From positions 1 through 64,000 of the forward strand of contig CAKZYA010000034.1 in the NCBI GenBank assembly GCA_937883755.1: 64,000 bases of DNA, given 5' to 3'. This stretch comes from an uncultured Flammeovirgaceae bacterium (GTDB lineage Bacteria; Bacteroidota; Bacteroidia; Cytophagales; Cyclobacteriaceae). Numbering within the stretch: position 1 is the first letter of the stretch; the number at the start of each line of letters is the position of its first letter. Below, piece by piece: positions 9,072 to 19,706 of this stretch. The translations under genes and the position numbers were made by a program. Under the pieces are notes generated by a model. It was given only the letters and a program-made list of their open reading frames with translations, ran no database searches and was not told where the DNA came from.

Positions 9072-9484
9072 GCAGAGTACCAATAGGTAGTAAAAAATAA
9101 ACTAGGTGGATCGCAAAAAAATGAACATTCCGTATGAATGTTTAGACAAAAATACGGTTGCAATCGCTTTAAAAACAAACGTGTGTAAGGAATTTTAAAC
9201 AAAAGCAAAAAACAGAGTATAACGAAGTAATCTACTAAAATAAAGCACACCCTCTTGCCTGGTAATGATCGAAGAGACAGATTGGAAACTAGAAAAGTGA
9301 AAAAGGTGTAATTGGACTGCTTAATAGTTTTACTATCAAAAATAGAAGAAATAATACATGATAAAAAAACGGAAACAAAACGGGAGTGAATTGTAAAAAA
9401 GGGGTGCTACTTTTACAACCGAAGTTTTGGCTACACGGATTAGTCATTTTTTAAACGCTATTTTTTCTACCATAACCTGTTACC
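9072..9484. other. AT-rich divergent intergenic region
   Basis: About 410 bp between the divergent coiled-coil protein and the YD cassette, very rich in A/T with many A-runs. It must carry both promoters. A weak -7-like TACTTTTA lies at 9408-9415; no full TTTG-N19-TAnnTTTG match was found. No RNA gene is visible. Confidence 0.4.
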
Positions 9485-12400
9485 ATGACGTATTATTTTT
9501 GGAAGATCTGGGGAGGAGTTCTTTCCCTGACCTTGCTTGCTGTGGTCTGTCTTGTAAAACCATACGCTGTGCAAGGCCAAGTTAGTGATGCTCCGCGAAA
9601 TTTTGTTGAAGTATTTCCCCCTTCCCCAGCGGCAAGTTCTATGGGTCAATTTGAAGACGTACCGGTGAGTCTGTATACTGGTAAACCCAATATCAGTGTA
9701 CCGATTTGGCAAGCACAAGGGCGCGGGATTACCTTACCGATTTCGCTGGATTATCATGCGAGTGGCGTACGACTCAGTGAAGTAGCCCCTGCTGTCGGGA
9801 TGAATTGGGCGTTAACAGCGGGAGGGGTCGTTACGCGAACGGTCATGGGAAGAGTTGATGACCTACCGGGAGGCTATCTGCAAGAGGGACAACCCGTGCC
9901 GGATCAGTTTACTACCTATGGAGAATTTGAGGCACTGACCAACGGTCTACGGGATGGTCAGCCCGATATTTTTAGCTTCTCACTACCCGGTGCTTCAGGA
10001 AAATTCGTGATCAACTACGATGGTACAGTACTATTATTTCCCTTTCAGAAAATAGATATTCAGTACCAAAAAACCGGCACCGAAATTACTCGTTGGACCA
10101 TCACTACAACAGATGGCACTGAGTACACATTGGACGAAAACGAACGACAGCAAAATACAACCCTAGAAACCAATACCAGTAGCTCATCGCCTTCCAGTGC
10201 TTATAATTCCAGTTGGTTTCTAAGTCGCATTGAGACCCCCCAAGGAGAAACGATCAACTTTTCCTATGCGCCTCATACACTAAACTATCAATTGCAAGAT
10301 AGTGAGACACGCTACACAAATTTTTTTAACTCAGGTAGCTGTGGGGTACTACCTCGTAATCAATACTACCGTACTACAACCTTGATTCAAGCCAAACGGC
10401 TTACGCAGATTGAAGTCACCTCTTCGGATGAGATTATTGATTTTTTCTATGAAGAAGATCGTTTTGATTTGGATCAGGATCAGGCGCTGACTCGGATTAC
10501 GATTACCAACTTGCTGGATGAGGTAGTACGAGAGTTTACATTGGGCTATCAATATTTACAGGGAGCGGCTTTAGTAACCCCATCGCTGGGAACCACGCCG
10601 GATGATCTGGTTCGCCGATTGATGCTCACCTCGGTGACAGAATCTAACAACGGGGTAAGTAAACCTGCTTATACCTTCGAGTATATTACCCAGAATGCGA
10701 CAGGAAGAGGACTTCCTCCTCGCTTATCCACTGCTCAAGATCATTGGGGCTTTTTCAATAATACGATTAACACCACGCTATGCCCTCGGCAAAATGTTAC
10801 CCAATTTGTGAATGGACAGACCATTAATTTCACGGTCACTGGGGGTATCCGTAGTCCTGATGCAACCCAAGGATCATCATTAGTTGGAGTGCTCAATAAG
10901 ATTACTTATCCAACCGGGGGCTATACGGCCTTGGAGTATGAGCCTCATGACTATTTTAGCCCTTCAGCTAGTGAGTTAATGTCAAAGTCTTTTATGTATA
11001 CCATTGCCAACGAATTTGAAGGCAGTGTGGGAGGAGTTGGAAATAATATAGATCAGTTTGAAGTTGGAGCCAATGTAGATGGCCCGGTATACGTGAACTT
11101 TGCTTATCCCGATGATATCACGATCAATCCCGCCTCTACTTGGATGAAAATATTTCCTCTGGGCAGCACTACGCCAGTTTATTTTTCCCAAGGGTTTTAT
11201 AATGCGACCACCCAAACGTTCCAAGAAGCAGAAATTACACTAGCTCCTGGAATATATGAAATCGAATATAGTGGCATTAGCCGTACCACACTAGAATCGG
11301 GACAAATCTTTGATCTTTGTGTGGATTGGTTTGAAGAAGTGATGACCCCAGAGCGCATGATCGGTGGAGGGGCTCGGGTGGCTAAAACGACGCTGTATGA
11401 TCCAGTAGCTGAGATCAGTAAGATCAAACGGTATCAGTATCTACGCGAAGATGGCTCATCCTCCGGTGCTTTATTGGATCAGCCCGAATATGGCTATGTT
11501 CAGGAAATGATCAGAGGAGGTGATTGTGTCTCGGGTGGACAATCATCGATAGGACTCATCTGGGTGCGTAGTCCCACCCCCAACTATACGCTTGATATGA
11601 CACAAGGCAGCTACATTGGCTACAGCCGTGTGGTAGTCTTGGAGGGAGAGGATGGTGAAAATGGACACAGCATCTACCAGTATACCTCCCCTGCCACCCA
11701 TCCTGATATGGCCGATGTCGATGATTGGCCGGCAGCCCCGGATGAAACTAGGGAATGGCAACGAGGTCTGCTACGAGAAAGCGCCCAGTATGAACAAGGG
11801 CAAACAGCGCCTATTCAAGAGACCACCAATAACTACACCTACTTTACAAGAGGTAGTAACAACCCTAATACATTAAATCAGTTTGTCCAAGCTGCCAAAA
11901 TAGTTGCAGTATGTCTTGAAGGGTGTCTTCTCGATGCTACTAATCCTGGTAATTTTCAAGCCAATTATTACGTGATTGGTACCGGCTATAATGAGGTCAA
12001 TCGAAGTGACGAGGTTCTGCGCAGTCAAGTTGGGGGGACTACCGTAACGACGCAGACGGATTATACGTATAGTCAGGATCACTTACAGCTTACCCGACAG
12101 GCTACCACTGATAGCGAGGGGCGCACCCGAGCGACTGAATACGAATACGCTGAAGATTTTACTGAGAATGGTTTTGGCAGTAATCTGCTTCGGCGAGACC
12201 ATATGCATAGTCAAGTGCTTCTGCAGATAGACTACACCCAGGTGGGGGGCAGTGAAGAAGAGGTTCAGCGGTTGGCGACTACGTACAGTGAAGCCTCTGG
12301 GCATGTGCTGCCCTCGTTTGCTACCTACCACCCAAAGGGGGTAGCCGCACTAGAAAGTATAACGACTAGCTACAGTTATGATGCTGCTGGAAATCTTACT

Positions 12401-12919
12401 CGCCAGCAACGAGAGGATGAAAACGCGATTGCCTACCGATATGGTTACAATAACCGCTACCCCGTTGTCCAAGCGGAGAACGCAGAAGTTAATGAGATCT
12501 TTTACACCAGCTTTGAAGAAACAGATCAAAATGTAAGCACTACCCAGGCCCGTACAGGACAACAATCTCATGTGGGTACCTATACAGTGACACTTCCCCC
12601 AGCAGGAGGTAGCTACCTGCTTACCTACTGGCTAAAGGAAAGTGAGACGACTGGGGAATGGACGTTTTTCTCGCAAACAATTACGGCCAATACCGATATT
12701 GGAATACCTACCAACCTCATTGATGAAGTGCGGGTGCACCCGCTGGATGCACTGATGACTACCTATACGTATAGTCCTTTACGAGGGATGACATCCCAGA
12801 CCGATCCCAGTGGTAGGACGACCTACTATGAGTATGATGAACTAAGCAGGGTCAAAATCATCCGCGATACCGAGCGCGAGATTGTCAGTCGCTATCAGTA
12901 TCATTATGCCAACCAATAA
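9485..12919 (+). CDS. secreted YD/RHS-type shell protein, N-terminal variety
   Basis: 1144 aa with an N-terminal hydrophobic segment acting as signal peptide (about residues 8-35, ending YAVQGQ). Residues about 55-120 match the motif common to large Bacteroidota YD-repeat proteins: SLYTGKPNISVPIW, ISLDYHASGVRLSEVAPAVG, WALTAGGVVTRTV. The rest is long beta-rich sequence with YD-like repeats, clearest in the last third (YEYAEDF, YSYDAAGNLTRQ, YRYGYNNRYP, TYTYSPLRGMTSQTDPSGRTTYYEYDELSRV). It ends just after a YD repeat (IVSRYQYHY) with no RHS core or variable tip. It thus looks like the first half of a split RHS system whose core-and-tip half is the gene at 14190. A shell or scaffold function is inferred. 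Confidence 0.75.
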   Translation: MTYYFWKIWGGVLSLTLLAVVCLVKPYAVQGQVSDAPRNFVEVFPPSPAASSMGQFEDVPVSLYTGKPNISVPIWQAQGRGITLPISLDYHASGVRLSEVAPAVGMNWALTAGGVVTRTVMGRVDDLPGGYLQEGQPVPDQFTTYGEFEALTNGLRDGQPDIFSFSLPGASGKFVINYDGTVLLFPFQKIDIQYQKTGTEITRWTITTTDGTEYTLDENERQQNTTLETNTSSSSPSSAYNSSWFLSRIETPQGETINFSYAPHTLNYQLQDSETRYTNFFNSGSCGVLPRNQYYRTTTLIQAKRLTQIEVTSSDEIIDFFYEEDRFDLDQDQALTRITITNLLDEVVREFTLGYQYLQGAALVTPSLGTTPDDLVRRLMLTSVTESNNGVSKPAYTFEYITQNATGRGLPPRLSTAQDHWGFFNNTINTTLCPRQNVTQFVNGQTINFTVTGGIRSPDATQGSSLVGVLNKITYPTGGYTALEYEPHDYFSPSASELMSKSFMYTIANEFEGSVGGVGNNIDQFEVGANVDGPVYVNFAYPDDITINPASTWMKIFPLGSTTPVYFSQGFYNATTQTFQEAEITLAPGIYEIEYSGISRTTLESGQIFDLCVDWFEEVMTPERMIGGGARVAKTTLYDPVAEISKIKRYQYLREDGSSSGALLDQPEYGYVQEMIRGGDCVSGGQSSIGLIWVRSPTPNYTLDMTQGSYIGYSRVVVLEGEDGENGHSIYQYTSPATHPDMADVDDWPAAPDETREWQRGLLRESAQYEQGQTAPIQETTNNYTYFTRGSNNPNTLNQFVQAAKIVAVCLEGCLLDATNPGNFQANYYVIGTGYNEVNRSDEVLRSQVGGTTVTTQTDYTYSQDHLQLTRQATTDSEGRTRATEYEYAEDFTENGFGSNLLRRDHMHSQVLLQIDYTQVGGSEEEVQRLATTYSEASGHVLPSFATYHPKGVAALESITTSYSYDAAGNLTRQQREDENAIAYRYGYNNRYPVVQAENAEVNEIFYTSFEETDQNVSTTQARTGQQSHVGTYTVTLPPAGGSYLLTYWLKESETTGEWTFFSQTITANTDIGIPTNLIDEVRVHPLDALMTTYTYSPLRGMTSQTDPSGRTTYYEYDELSRVKIIRDTEREIVSRYQYHYANQ

Positions 12920-12967
12920 TACCGTTTACATTATCCATATTTTTTTATCACAAAACACATCCTACTG

Positions 12968-14092
12968 ATGAAATACTATCCTATTCTTTTTCTTCTTCTT
13001 ACCTGGCTTGGCAGTATCACTCCAATCTGGGCCCAGCTGAATGATCCTAACGACTTGAAAGGGTATTACCCCTTTAATGGAAACCCGAACGACGAAAGTG
13101 GTAATGACCAGAACGGGGTAGTGTTCGGCGGGATGGCACTGGGTAATGACCGTAATGGCTTTATTAACAGTGCTTACCTGTTTGATGGCACCGACGATTA
13201 TATTGCCCTTAATACAATTGGGGGTTTAGGACAACGTTTGACCATTGCCGCCTGGGTGAACATTACCTCCAATGCTACTGCCACTAATACCCTCTTTTCT
13301 TTTGGTAGTACTGGGGCGGGTGATGAGATTTCTATTAAGATACAGGGCGGGAAGGTCGTGGTAGACCAAAGCTTGGGCTCAACGGATGAAACCGGGCTTG
13401 TCATCGGCTATAATACATGGGTTCACCTGGCTGTTACCGTCGACAATAGTAGTAGGGACGTGGTTGTCTACGTAAATGGGACTGAGGTGGAAGAAATTAG
13501 CAATATCATATCCAATAATGGTGCTATGGGGAATGCATTTATTGGGGTCGACCGAGCACTCGATCACGATTTCTTTCAAGGATCTATGGAAGATGTGCGT
13601 ATTTATGATAGAGACCTACCTTCAAATCTTATGGATAATTTATATGAATTAGATTCGGCTAGTAATAATGGTGGACAGCAGATCAGTGTCTGGACGACTG
13701 AAAGTGGAGGGGTATTTTACGAACAAGGAAAGGTGCGGATTGGCGATGTCAGCACCCCCGATGGCTACAAGCTGTACGTGGAACAAGGGTTACTGGCCGA
13801 GCGGGTAAAGATCAGCCTAAAAAGTACAGGTGATTGGGCAGATTACGTCTTTGCCCCCGACTATACCCTGCGTTCCCTTCCTGAGGTAGAAGCCTATATC
13901 CGTACCCACCAGCACTTACCCGGTATCCCTTCGGCAGAATCGTTGGTAGAAACCGGTATTGATCTAGGAACGATCAATGCCAAGCTGCTGGAAAAAATTG
14001 AAGAGTTGACCCTGTATGTGATCCAGCAAAATCAGGAGCTAACCCGGCTCAAAGAGCGTCAAAGCCAACTGGAACAAGCTATAAAGCCCTAA
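12968..14092 (+). CDS. secreted LamG-domain protein with C-terminal HLPGIPSA/coiled-coil tail
   Basis: 374 aa. A signal peptide (about 1-22, ending PIWAQ) and the phrase LKGYYPFNGNPNDESGN introduce a LamG/concanavalin-like fold (about 30-210; ending MEDVRIYDRDL). The C-terminal 110 residues carry the Bacteroidota motif DYVFAPDYTLRSLPEVEAYI, then HLPGIPSA and a coiled coil (LEKIEELTLYVIQQNQEL). That tail is usually seen on surface or tail-fibre-like proteins. It lies 48 bp after the first YD gene and 97 bp before the second, all on one strand, so the three were probably transcribed together. A carbohydrate-binding or target-recognition role in the cassette is inferred. Confidence 0.75.
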   Translation: MKYYPILFLLLTWLGSITPIWAQLNDPNDLKGYYPFNGNPNDESGNDQNGVVFGGMALGNDRNGFINSAYLFDGTDDYIALNTIGGLGQRLTIAAWVNITSNATATNTLFSFGSTGAGDEISIKIQGGKVVVDQSLGSTDETGLVIGYNTWVHLAVTVDNSSRDVVVYVNGTEVEEISNIISNNGAMGNAFIGVDRALDHDFFQGSMEDVRIYDRDLPSNLMDNLYELDSASNNGGQQISVWTTESGGVFYEQGKVRIGDVSTPDGYKLYVEQGLLAERVKISLKSTGDWADYVFAPDYTLRSLPEVEAYIRTHQHLPGIPSAESLVETGIDLGTINAKLLEKIEELTLYVIQQNQELTRLKERQSQLEQAIKP

Positions 14093-14189
14093 GGCTAGGC
14101 TGTATTACTACAGTGTTCTTTCTGTAGAAGCCCAAGCATGTTGCTTTACTTTTAATAATGCTTTTTGAAGAAGTATTAACTGTCATACC

Positions 14190-17100
14190 ATGTCTAAATT
14201 TTTCTACCTAACCTGCTATTGCCTGGGGCTTAGCACGATCGTGCTCGCCCAAAGCAATGACCAGAACTATATTATCACCTATACACCCCGTGAAGCTAAG
14301 ACGACTGAGGCGGAAGTCACCTTTACGGCTCCGGCCACCGAAGTGGCTAAAACCATAGAGTATGTAGATGGACTCGGACGAGCGCTCCAAACCATCAGCA
14401 AAGAAGCGGCTCCCTCCGGTAATGATATGGTTCAGCCGCATGAATACGATGCTTTTGGACGTAAAGCACGTAGCTATTTACCCTATGCCCGTCCAGTGGG
14501 CACGGATGGCACTTTTCAGGTGAATGCCGTGGTTGACCAGGACGACTTTTACCAAAACCCACCAACTGCCGTAGAATCAGACCGAGAGCCTTACGCCGTT
14601 ACGGAGTTTGAGCCCTCCCCCTTGAACCGGGTGGATCAGAAAGGCAGTCCGGGGGATGATTGGCAGCCCAATACCGGCAGGGCAATGGGCTATCAATACC
14701 TGGTCAATGATGGCAGTGCGGTATATCAAGTCCAGCAGTGGTCCTTGAGTGCTACGGGTATTCCCAGCAGCACCCAGGTCTACGGGACGGGCGAGCTAAC
14801 GATGACCGAGATGGAGGATGAGGATGGCCGCATTCACCGAGAGTATACCGATAAGCTAGGCCGGATGGTGTTGAAGCAAGTGCAAAATAGCAGTACCAGT
14901 AGCGATACCTACGATACCTATTATATCTATGACGAGTATAATCTGTTACGGGTAGTCCTTCCCCCGGAGGCGGCGGATAACTTGACCCCGGATGCTAATT
15001 TTCTGAATCGGTGGGCTTTTCAGTACCAATACGATTCCCGTAGGCGAATGAGCCACAAAAAAACGCCGGGAGCGGATTGGATGTATATGATCTACGACGA
15101 TCGTGACCGGCTCATTCTTACCCAGGATGGTCGGCAACGTATAAATAACGAGTGGTCATATACCGAATACGATGCATTAAACCGCCCGATTGTGACCGGA
15201 CTCTACTATGCCAGCCAGACTTATACCCAGGAGCAAATGCAAGCCCTTATTCCTGAGGGGGACAATGTATCGGATTATCCGGCGGAAGAAACATTTACCC
15301 GGGAAGGGGCCCGCTTGCAGGTGAACCAGCACGAAGGAGAAGATCGCTACCGGGCCAGCGAAGTGATTGAACTTCTGCCTGGCTTTGACTTCGAGCCCAT
15401 GACCGATAATAGTATCTTAGCTGAGATAGGAACCATCACCACCTCAACCGAAACGGATTATCCGGCTGAAGGAGAACAGCAAATATTAACCATCACCTAC
15501 TACGATGACTATGATTTTGATAACGATGGTACCGTGGATTACAATCCGATTAATCTTGGGTTAGGGGCGAACGCGAGCGATAAAACCCGCAATCTAGTGA
15601 CGGGGACCCAAGTAAAAATCATCAATACCAATGAATGGCTGACGCAGGTGACGTTTTATGACGAGAAAGGGCGGGTCATGCAAACCCAGTCAGACAATCA
15701 CGTGGGGGGGAGCGATATAGTCAGTCATCAGTACAGCTTTCATGGCCTGTTAGAGAGAACCATTATGCGGCATACGAGGGATGATCAGCACGGCACCGAA
15801 ACAGTAATCAGAAACCTAGAATACGAATACGATCAGGCTGATCGGCTGATCAATAGTTATTTGACCATCAGTGGGGTTACCCGCTTGTTACTAGCCCACT
15901 ACACCTATAACGAGCTAGGGCAACAGATCAGTAAAGAGCTTCATCAAACAGGGACAAACAACTACCTACAGAGCGTAGATTATCGGTATAATATCCGGGG
16001 TTGGCTCACCGATATTAACGACAGTGAATTGCAAGATGATCCTAATGACCTGTTTGGAATGGAGCTTACCTACAATAGAAGCAATAGTATCAATAACACC
16101 CGGCAATACAACGGTAATATTAGTGCCGTTCGGTGGAAAAATGCGCTGCAAACCGAAGAACACGGGTACGTATATGAATATGATTGGCATAACCGAATCC
16201 TTGAGGCCAACCATAAAACGCGCTCGGGTGGCAGTTGGAGTAGTGCTGGGGCCGCTTTTGATGTTCGTGATATTACCTATGATAAAAATGGCAATCTACT
16301 CACCCTGGAGCGTCACGATCAAAATGGAGATGATTTAGATGATTTGCTGTACAACTATGGTGACCCGTCTTCTCGGAGCAATCAGCTGTGGAGTGTGACC
16401 GAAAAGCTAGGTAGTAATACTACAGTAGGATTTGCTGATGGCAACACCACTGGAGATGATTATAGCTATGATGAATCCGGCAACCTGACCCAAGACCTGA
16501 ACAAAGGCCTGACCCAGATTACCTATAACCACCTCAATCTTCCCGAAAAACTCACCTTTGAAAACGGGGTCATTCAGTACTTCTATGATGCTAGCGGAAT
16601 GAAAGTCCGTAAAGAAGTGCGGAATGGTACGGAACCGGTTGTACTGACCGATTATGTGGCGGGCATCCAGTATGAGGACGACAATAAATACGATGATCAG
16701 GATATTGCCTTAGATTTTCTGATCCATGACGAGGGACGAGCCTATCCACTAGATATAAGTGGTGGTTCCGGGTGGAGCTACCAGTATGATCTGAAAGACC
16801 ACTTAGGCAATACGCGGTTGACCTTTGAATCCCAGGAGTCAGTGGTTCTTTTTTCGGCCACTATGGAAACGGGAGGTAATCTCTCCGCTCGGGAAGAGGA
16901 GTACTTTGATAATGTTGCTGAAAGCCGGCAAACGCTAGAATACCACAATGCTACCCAGCCCAATACCGAGGAGGCTCAGCCGAACAAAGTAGCCACCTTG
17001 AATGCCGCTCGGGGGCGTATCCAAGGCCCTACCTTACAGCAAGTGGTGCACCAGGGCGATAGCGTCCACATTGAAGTCAAGGCTAGCTACGAAGAGCGTT

Positions 17101-18428
17101 CTAAAAAGAAAATCCAAGGCGGGGGATTGCTCACAGCGGTCGCTGGTTTGTTTAACCCTTCCATGGCCGGCTATGAAGCCGTCGGGGCAACGGAAACCCT
17201 GACGGAAGCCCTGGCAGGGACAACCCTAATCAATCGGGATCGTACTGGAGTGCCCAAAGCGTATCTAAACTATGTGGTGATGAATGAGGAACAAGTTGTT
17301 GTTGATCAGGGCTTTGTGCCCGTCAGTGAAGCAGCCAGAATTGAGACTGGCCGCCGTGGCCGGCACCCCGGTGGATACGGCAAGACGACCAAGTCAGAAA
17401 AAGCGGTAGATAGTGTAGCGCATGAAATGTTAGCAGTGGATTTGGATATTACTGAAAATGGCTATCTTTATACCTATGTCTCCAATGAGAGTAACTGGGA
17501 TGTGGATGTACACTTTGACCAAATGATGGTGATGACCTCGGGTACCCAGCCTACTATCGTCCAGACCGAGGACTATTTCCCGTTTGGACTGACACACACT
17601 CAGCCGCTGAATGATCCTACGAACAAATACCTCTATAACGGGAAGGAAATCCAGGATGAACTGGGGCTAGGATGGTACGATTATGGTGCGAGAATGTATG
17701 ATCCTGCTATTGGTAGGTGGCATGTAATCGATCCAATGTCTCATATGTATTACTCCTATAGTCCGTATAATTATACCCTCAACAATCCAGTTTTGTTTGT
17801 CGATCCTGACGGCACAATAGTTGAGTTTGGTGAAAATACCTCCAAAAAAGATAAAAGAGAATTTATGCGAGCACAGAGACGTTTGAATAGAAAATCAAAA
17901 ACAGCTAGAAAACAGTGGAGAGGTTTGAAGAAATCAGAAAATGTTCATACGATACATGTAAATGAGACTGATCCAGAAACAAATCAGAAATACGGAACTG
18001 AAGTTAAAGCCAAGGGGGAAATTTCAAACGAGACTGGTAACGGAACAGATATTTATATTAATACTGAAGATAATACAATTGAAGGAGAGGTGCTACCGTT
18101 AGAAATAAGTATCGGACATGAAGAAGCTCATGCAGCTCGATTAGACGAAGGAAAAGTAGAAGAATTTAAGTCTGACTTTAAAGACCCGAAATATTTTGAT
18201 AAATTAATGGAGTACTATAGTCGAAGAAGAGTGACCGAAGAAGCCGCAGCATCTCATGTTGAAAACATCATAAGAGCCGAGTATGATCCGAAGCAGAGGA
18301 AATTCAAACTCAGAGATAAATATTCTAATATACCTCAGTACGTTAAAAACCCTGTAACTGGAAACTACGAGATTAAACAAATTGATATAAACGTTAAGAA
18401 GAATGGGTATCGATATTATAAGAAGTAA
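14190..18428 (+). CDS. RHS repeat protein with C-terminal HEEAH metalloprotease-like toxin domain
   Basis: 1412 aa. A signal peptide (about 1-20, ending TIVLAQ) precedes an N-terminal domain resembling DUF6443 ([31 protein letters not shown]). YD repeats then run over about 1000 residues. The RHS-associated core is at about 1125-1208 ([44 protein letters not shown]), ending in FVDPDG (D1205-G1208), the usual autocleavage boundary. After this the base composition turns AT-rich and an unrelated domain of about 200 aa follows. It holds [11 protein letters not shown] (H1310-H1314, an HExxH zinc motif) and, about 37 residues on, [15 protein letters not shown] (E1350/E1351), resembling the M91/NleD-like effector proteases seen at RHS tips. 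A toxin role is inferred; catalysis is unproven. The gene overlaps its downstream neighbour by 26 nt. Confidence 0.85.
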   Translation: MSKFFYLTCYCLGLSTIVLAQSNDQNYIITYTPREAKTTEAEVTFTAPATEVAKTIEYVDGLGRALQTISKEAAPSGNDMVQPHEYDAFGRKARSYLPYARPVGTDGTFQVNAVVDQDDFYQNPPTAVESDREPYAVTEFEPSPLNRVDQKGSPGDDWQPNTGRAMGYQYLVNDGSAVYQVQQWSLSATGIPSSTQVYGTGELTMTEMEDEDGRIHREYTDKLGRMVLKQVQNSSTSSDTYDTYYIYDEYNLLRVVLPPEAADNLTPDANFLNRWAFQYQYDSRRRMSHKKTPGADWMYMIYDDRDRLILTQDGRQRINNEWSYTEYDALNRPIVTGLYYASQTYTQEQMQALIPEGDNVSDYPAEETFTREGARLQVNQHEGEDRYRASEVIELLPGFDFEPMTDNSILAEIGTITTSTETDYPAEGEQQILTITYYDDYDFDNDGTVDYNPINLGLGANASDKTRNLVTGTQVKIINTNEWLTQVTFYDEKGRVMQTQSDNHVGGSDIVSHQYSFHGLLERTIMRHTRDDQHGTETVIRNLEYEYDQADRLINSYLTISGVTRLLLAHYTYNELGQQISKELHQTGTNNYLQSVDYRYNIRGWLTDINDSELQDDPNDLFGMELTYNRSNSINNTRQYNGNISAVRWKNALQTEEHGYVYEYDWHNRILEANHKTRSGGSWSSAGAAFDVRDITYDKNGNLLTLERHDQNGDDLDDLLYNYGDPSSRSNQLWSVTEKLGSNTTVGFADGNTTGDDYSYDESGNLTQDLNKGLTQITYNHLNLPEKLTFENGVIQYFYDASGMKVRKEVRNGTEPVVLTDYVAGIQYEDDNKYDDQDIALDFLIHDEGRAYPLDISGGSGWSYQYDLKDHLGNTRLTFESQESVVLFSATMETGGNLSAREEEYFDNVAESRQTLEYHNATQPNTEEAQPNKVATLNAARGRIQGPTLQQVVHQGDSVHIEVKASYEERSKKKIQGGGLLTAVAGLFNPSMAGYEAVGATETLTEALAGTTLINRDRTGVPKAYLNYVVMNEEQVVVDQGFVPVSEAARIETGRRGRHPGGYGKTTKSEKAVDSVAHEMLAVDLDITENGYLYTYVSNESNWDVDVHFDQMMVMTSGTQPTIVQTEDYFPFGLTHTQPLNDPTNKYLYNGKEIQDELGLGWYDYGARMYDPAIGRWHVIDPMSHMYYSYSPYNYTLNNPVLFVDPDGTIVEFGENTSKKDKREFMRAQRRLNRKSKTARKQWRGLKKSENVHTIHVNETDPETNQKYGTEVKAKGEISNETGNGTDIYINTEDNTIEGEVLPLEISIGHEEAHAARLDEGKVEEFKSDFKDPKYFDKLMEYYSRRRVTEEAAASHVENIIRAEYDPKQRKFKLRDKYSNIPQYVKNPVTGNYEIKQIDINVKKNGYRYYKK

Positions 18429-18918
18429 TCTAGTTTTATACATTTTCGTAGTTTTCAATACATCTTACGCTTATTCACAGGATTGTAAGCTTCATAGAGT
18501 TGATTTTGAGATAATTGCTAAAGACTATCCAAAATTTGAAGAAGATATCAATTCATTTTACTCTAGTAATTACGAGTACGATATCATCTATATGAAAATA
18601 AAAGGAGGTGATCCTTCTGGTTCTCTTTTAACGCGATATTATCTAAAGGAAAACTGGATAAAATACAGCATGTTCAATAATTCAAAACAAATTGAAGATA
18701 CAATAACCGTTGATACTAATTTAATTAGCGATATTTTTGATGAAGGTAACAAAGGTGTATTCATGGAAGTATGCCCCTTTAGTACCTCAAATGATACTCA
18801 TGTATATCTACTTAAAAAACAAGGGCATATTTTTTTGAAATACACTAGCGCTTATCCGTTATTCTTAGATGAAGAGGGTATTTGCGGTTTTACAAAACTG
18901 ATAAATAAAATTAAGTAG
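18403..18918 (+). CDS. exported small protein, candidate immunity protein for the RHS toxin
   Basis: 171 aa, AT-rich like the toxin tip. It starts inside the last 26 nt of the RHS gene in another frame, which suggests translational coupling. Residues about 8-26 form a signal peptide ([17 protein letters not shown]). The mature part ([16 protein letters not shown]..., about 145 aa) is alpha/beta, with cysteines at the mature N-terminus (DCK), in EVCPF and in EGICGF. No family was recognised. Position directly after an RHS tip is the standard place for an immunity gene. The signal peptide implies protection in the periplasm, hence a toxin active there or during export. Confidence 0.6.
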   Translation: MGIDIIRSNLVLYIFVVFNTSYAYSQDCKLHRVDFEIIAKDYPKFEEDINSFYSSNYEYDIIYMKIKGGDPSGSLLTRYYLKENWIKYSMFNNSKQIEDTITVDTNLISDIFDEGNKGVFMEVCPFSTSNDTHVYLLKKQGHIFLKYTSAYPLFLDEEGICGFTKLINKIK

Positions 18919-18928
18919 GTTGACAAAA

Positions 18929-19007
18929 CTAGATGGGTATTACTGAATGTTGAAAGTAGATTTTATACTCTGTTCCAAACTTGGTGAATATCTTCTTACC
19001 CGTCTAG
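18929..19007. repeat. 11-bp inverted repeat after the immunity candidate
   Basis: CTAGATGGGTA (18929-18939) and TACCCGTCTAG (18997-19007) match at 10 of 11 positions, with a 57-nt spacer. It marks the 3' edge of the toxin/immunity segment. It may be a weak terminator or a remnant of recombination. Confidence 0.3.
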
Positions 19008-19093
19008 CGCAAGTTTAACGAAATGTAACTTGTGCTGCAATTGTTTGCCACTGACCCATCCATTCGAAGAAAGACGGAGTTAATTTGGTTTTA

Positions 19094-19341
19094 TCAAGAA
19101 GCATAGGCCTGTCGGGTCTTAGCATCTCTGAGCATCGCATCAATAGTACAGAGAAAGTGCTGCTTATCTTCCTCGGGCAAAGCCACAATACCCTGAAGCT
19201 GTCGAAGCATCCGGTGGTTTTTAAACAAGGCGGCACTATCCGTATGATCGACTAGGTACCCTACCGTCGATCTTTCGGGCTGCCTCCACCGAAAGCTTTA
19301 CCTCCCCTCGCTCATAACGGCTTACAATCAGTGAATTTCCC
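19094..19341 (-). pseudogene. XRE-family HTH regulator, C-terminal remnant
   Basis: On the minus strand two frames together read a familiar Bacteroidota regulator tail: VSRYERGEVKLSVEAARKID, a frameshift near 19255-19262, then YLVDHTDSAALFKNHRML, LPEEDKQHFLCTIDAMLRDA and KTRQAYAS with stop TGA at 19094-19096. The first half of the helix-turn-helix domain is missing. It is a decayed fragment. The surrounding gap (18919-19706) holds no intact gene; 19342-19706 should contain the promoter of the sigma factor that follows. Confidence 0.6.
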
Positions 19342-19706
19342 CCTCTAGGAATGTGTAGACGTATTTTAGGGTATTACCGTCTCGCTGCCGAGTACTGAAA
19401 ATTAACTACTTCTTACTGTGTTCCTTTCATGGAAAGGCAACATGTTATGAACTTTTGCCGGTCAACCGCTTCGTAGAAATTGGTCAAGATTAGATAGGAT
19501 AGTGGTATTGAGCCAATTTTTACTGCTACCGACAGATAGCTTTGTGCTGGAGGTTATGGTTCGGTATTCGTTTTTCTATTTCACTGAGTAATTTTCGGTG
19601 GCAAAAGCAGCAGTCTGGGTTTTCTTCTGAAGCTATGGCCTTCGAATTTTGCAATAAAGTAAGTATAAGGCTTGCTAATATTATATGATTTTCAAATATT
19701 GGTGTA

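Noticed and set aside
16024-16338. 104-codon plus-strand frame inside the RHS gene
   Set aside because: An out-of-frame overlap within a continuous YD-repeat coding region.
19015-19236. 73-codon minus-strand frame
   Set aside because: It is in a different frame from the recognisable XRE-regulator relic and shows no motif of its own.
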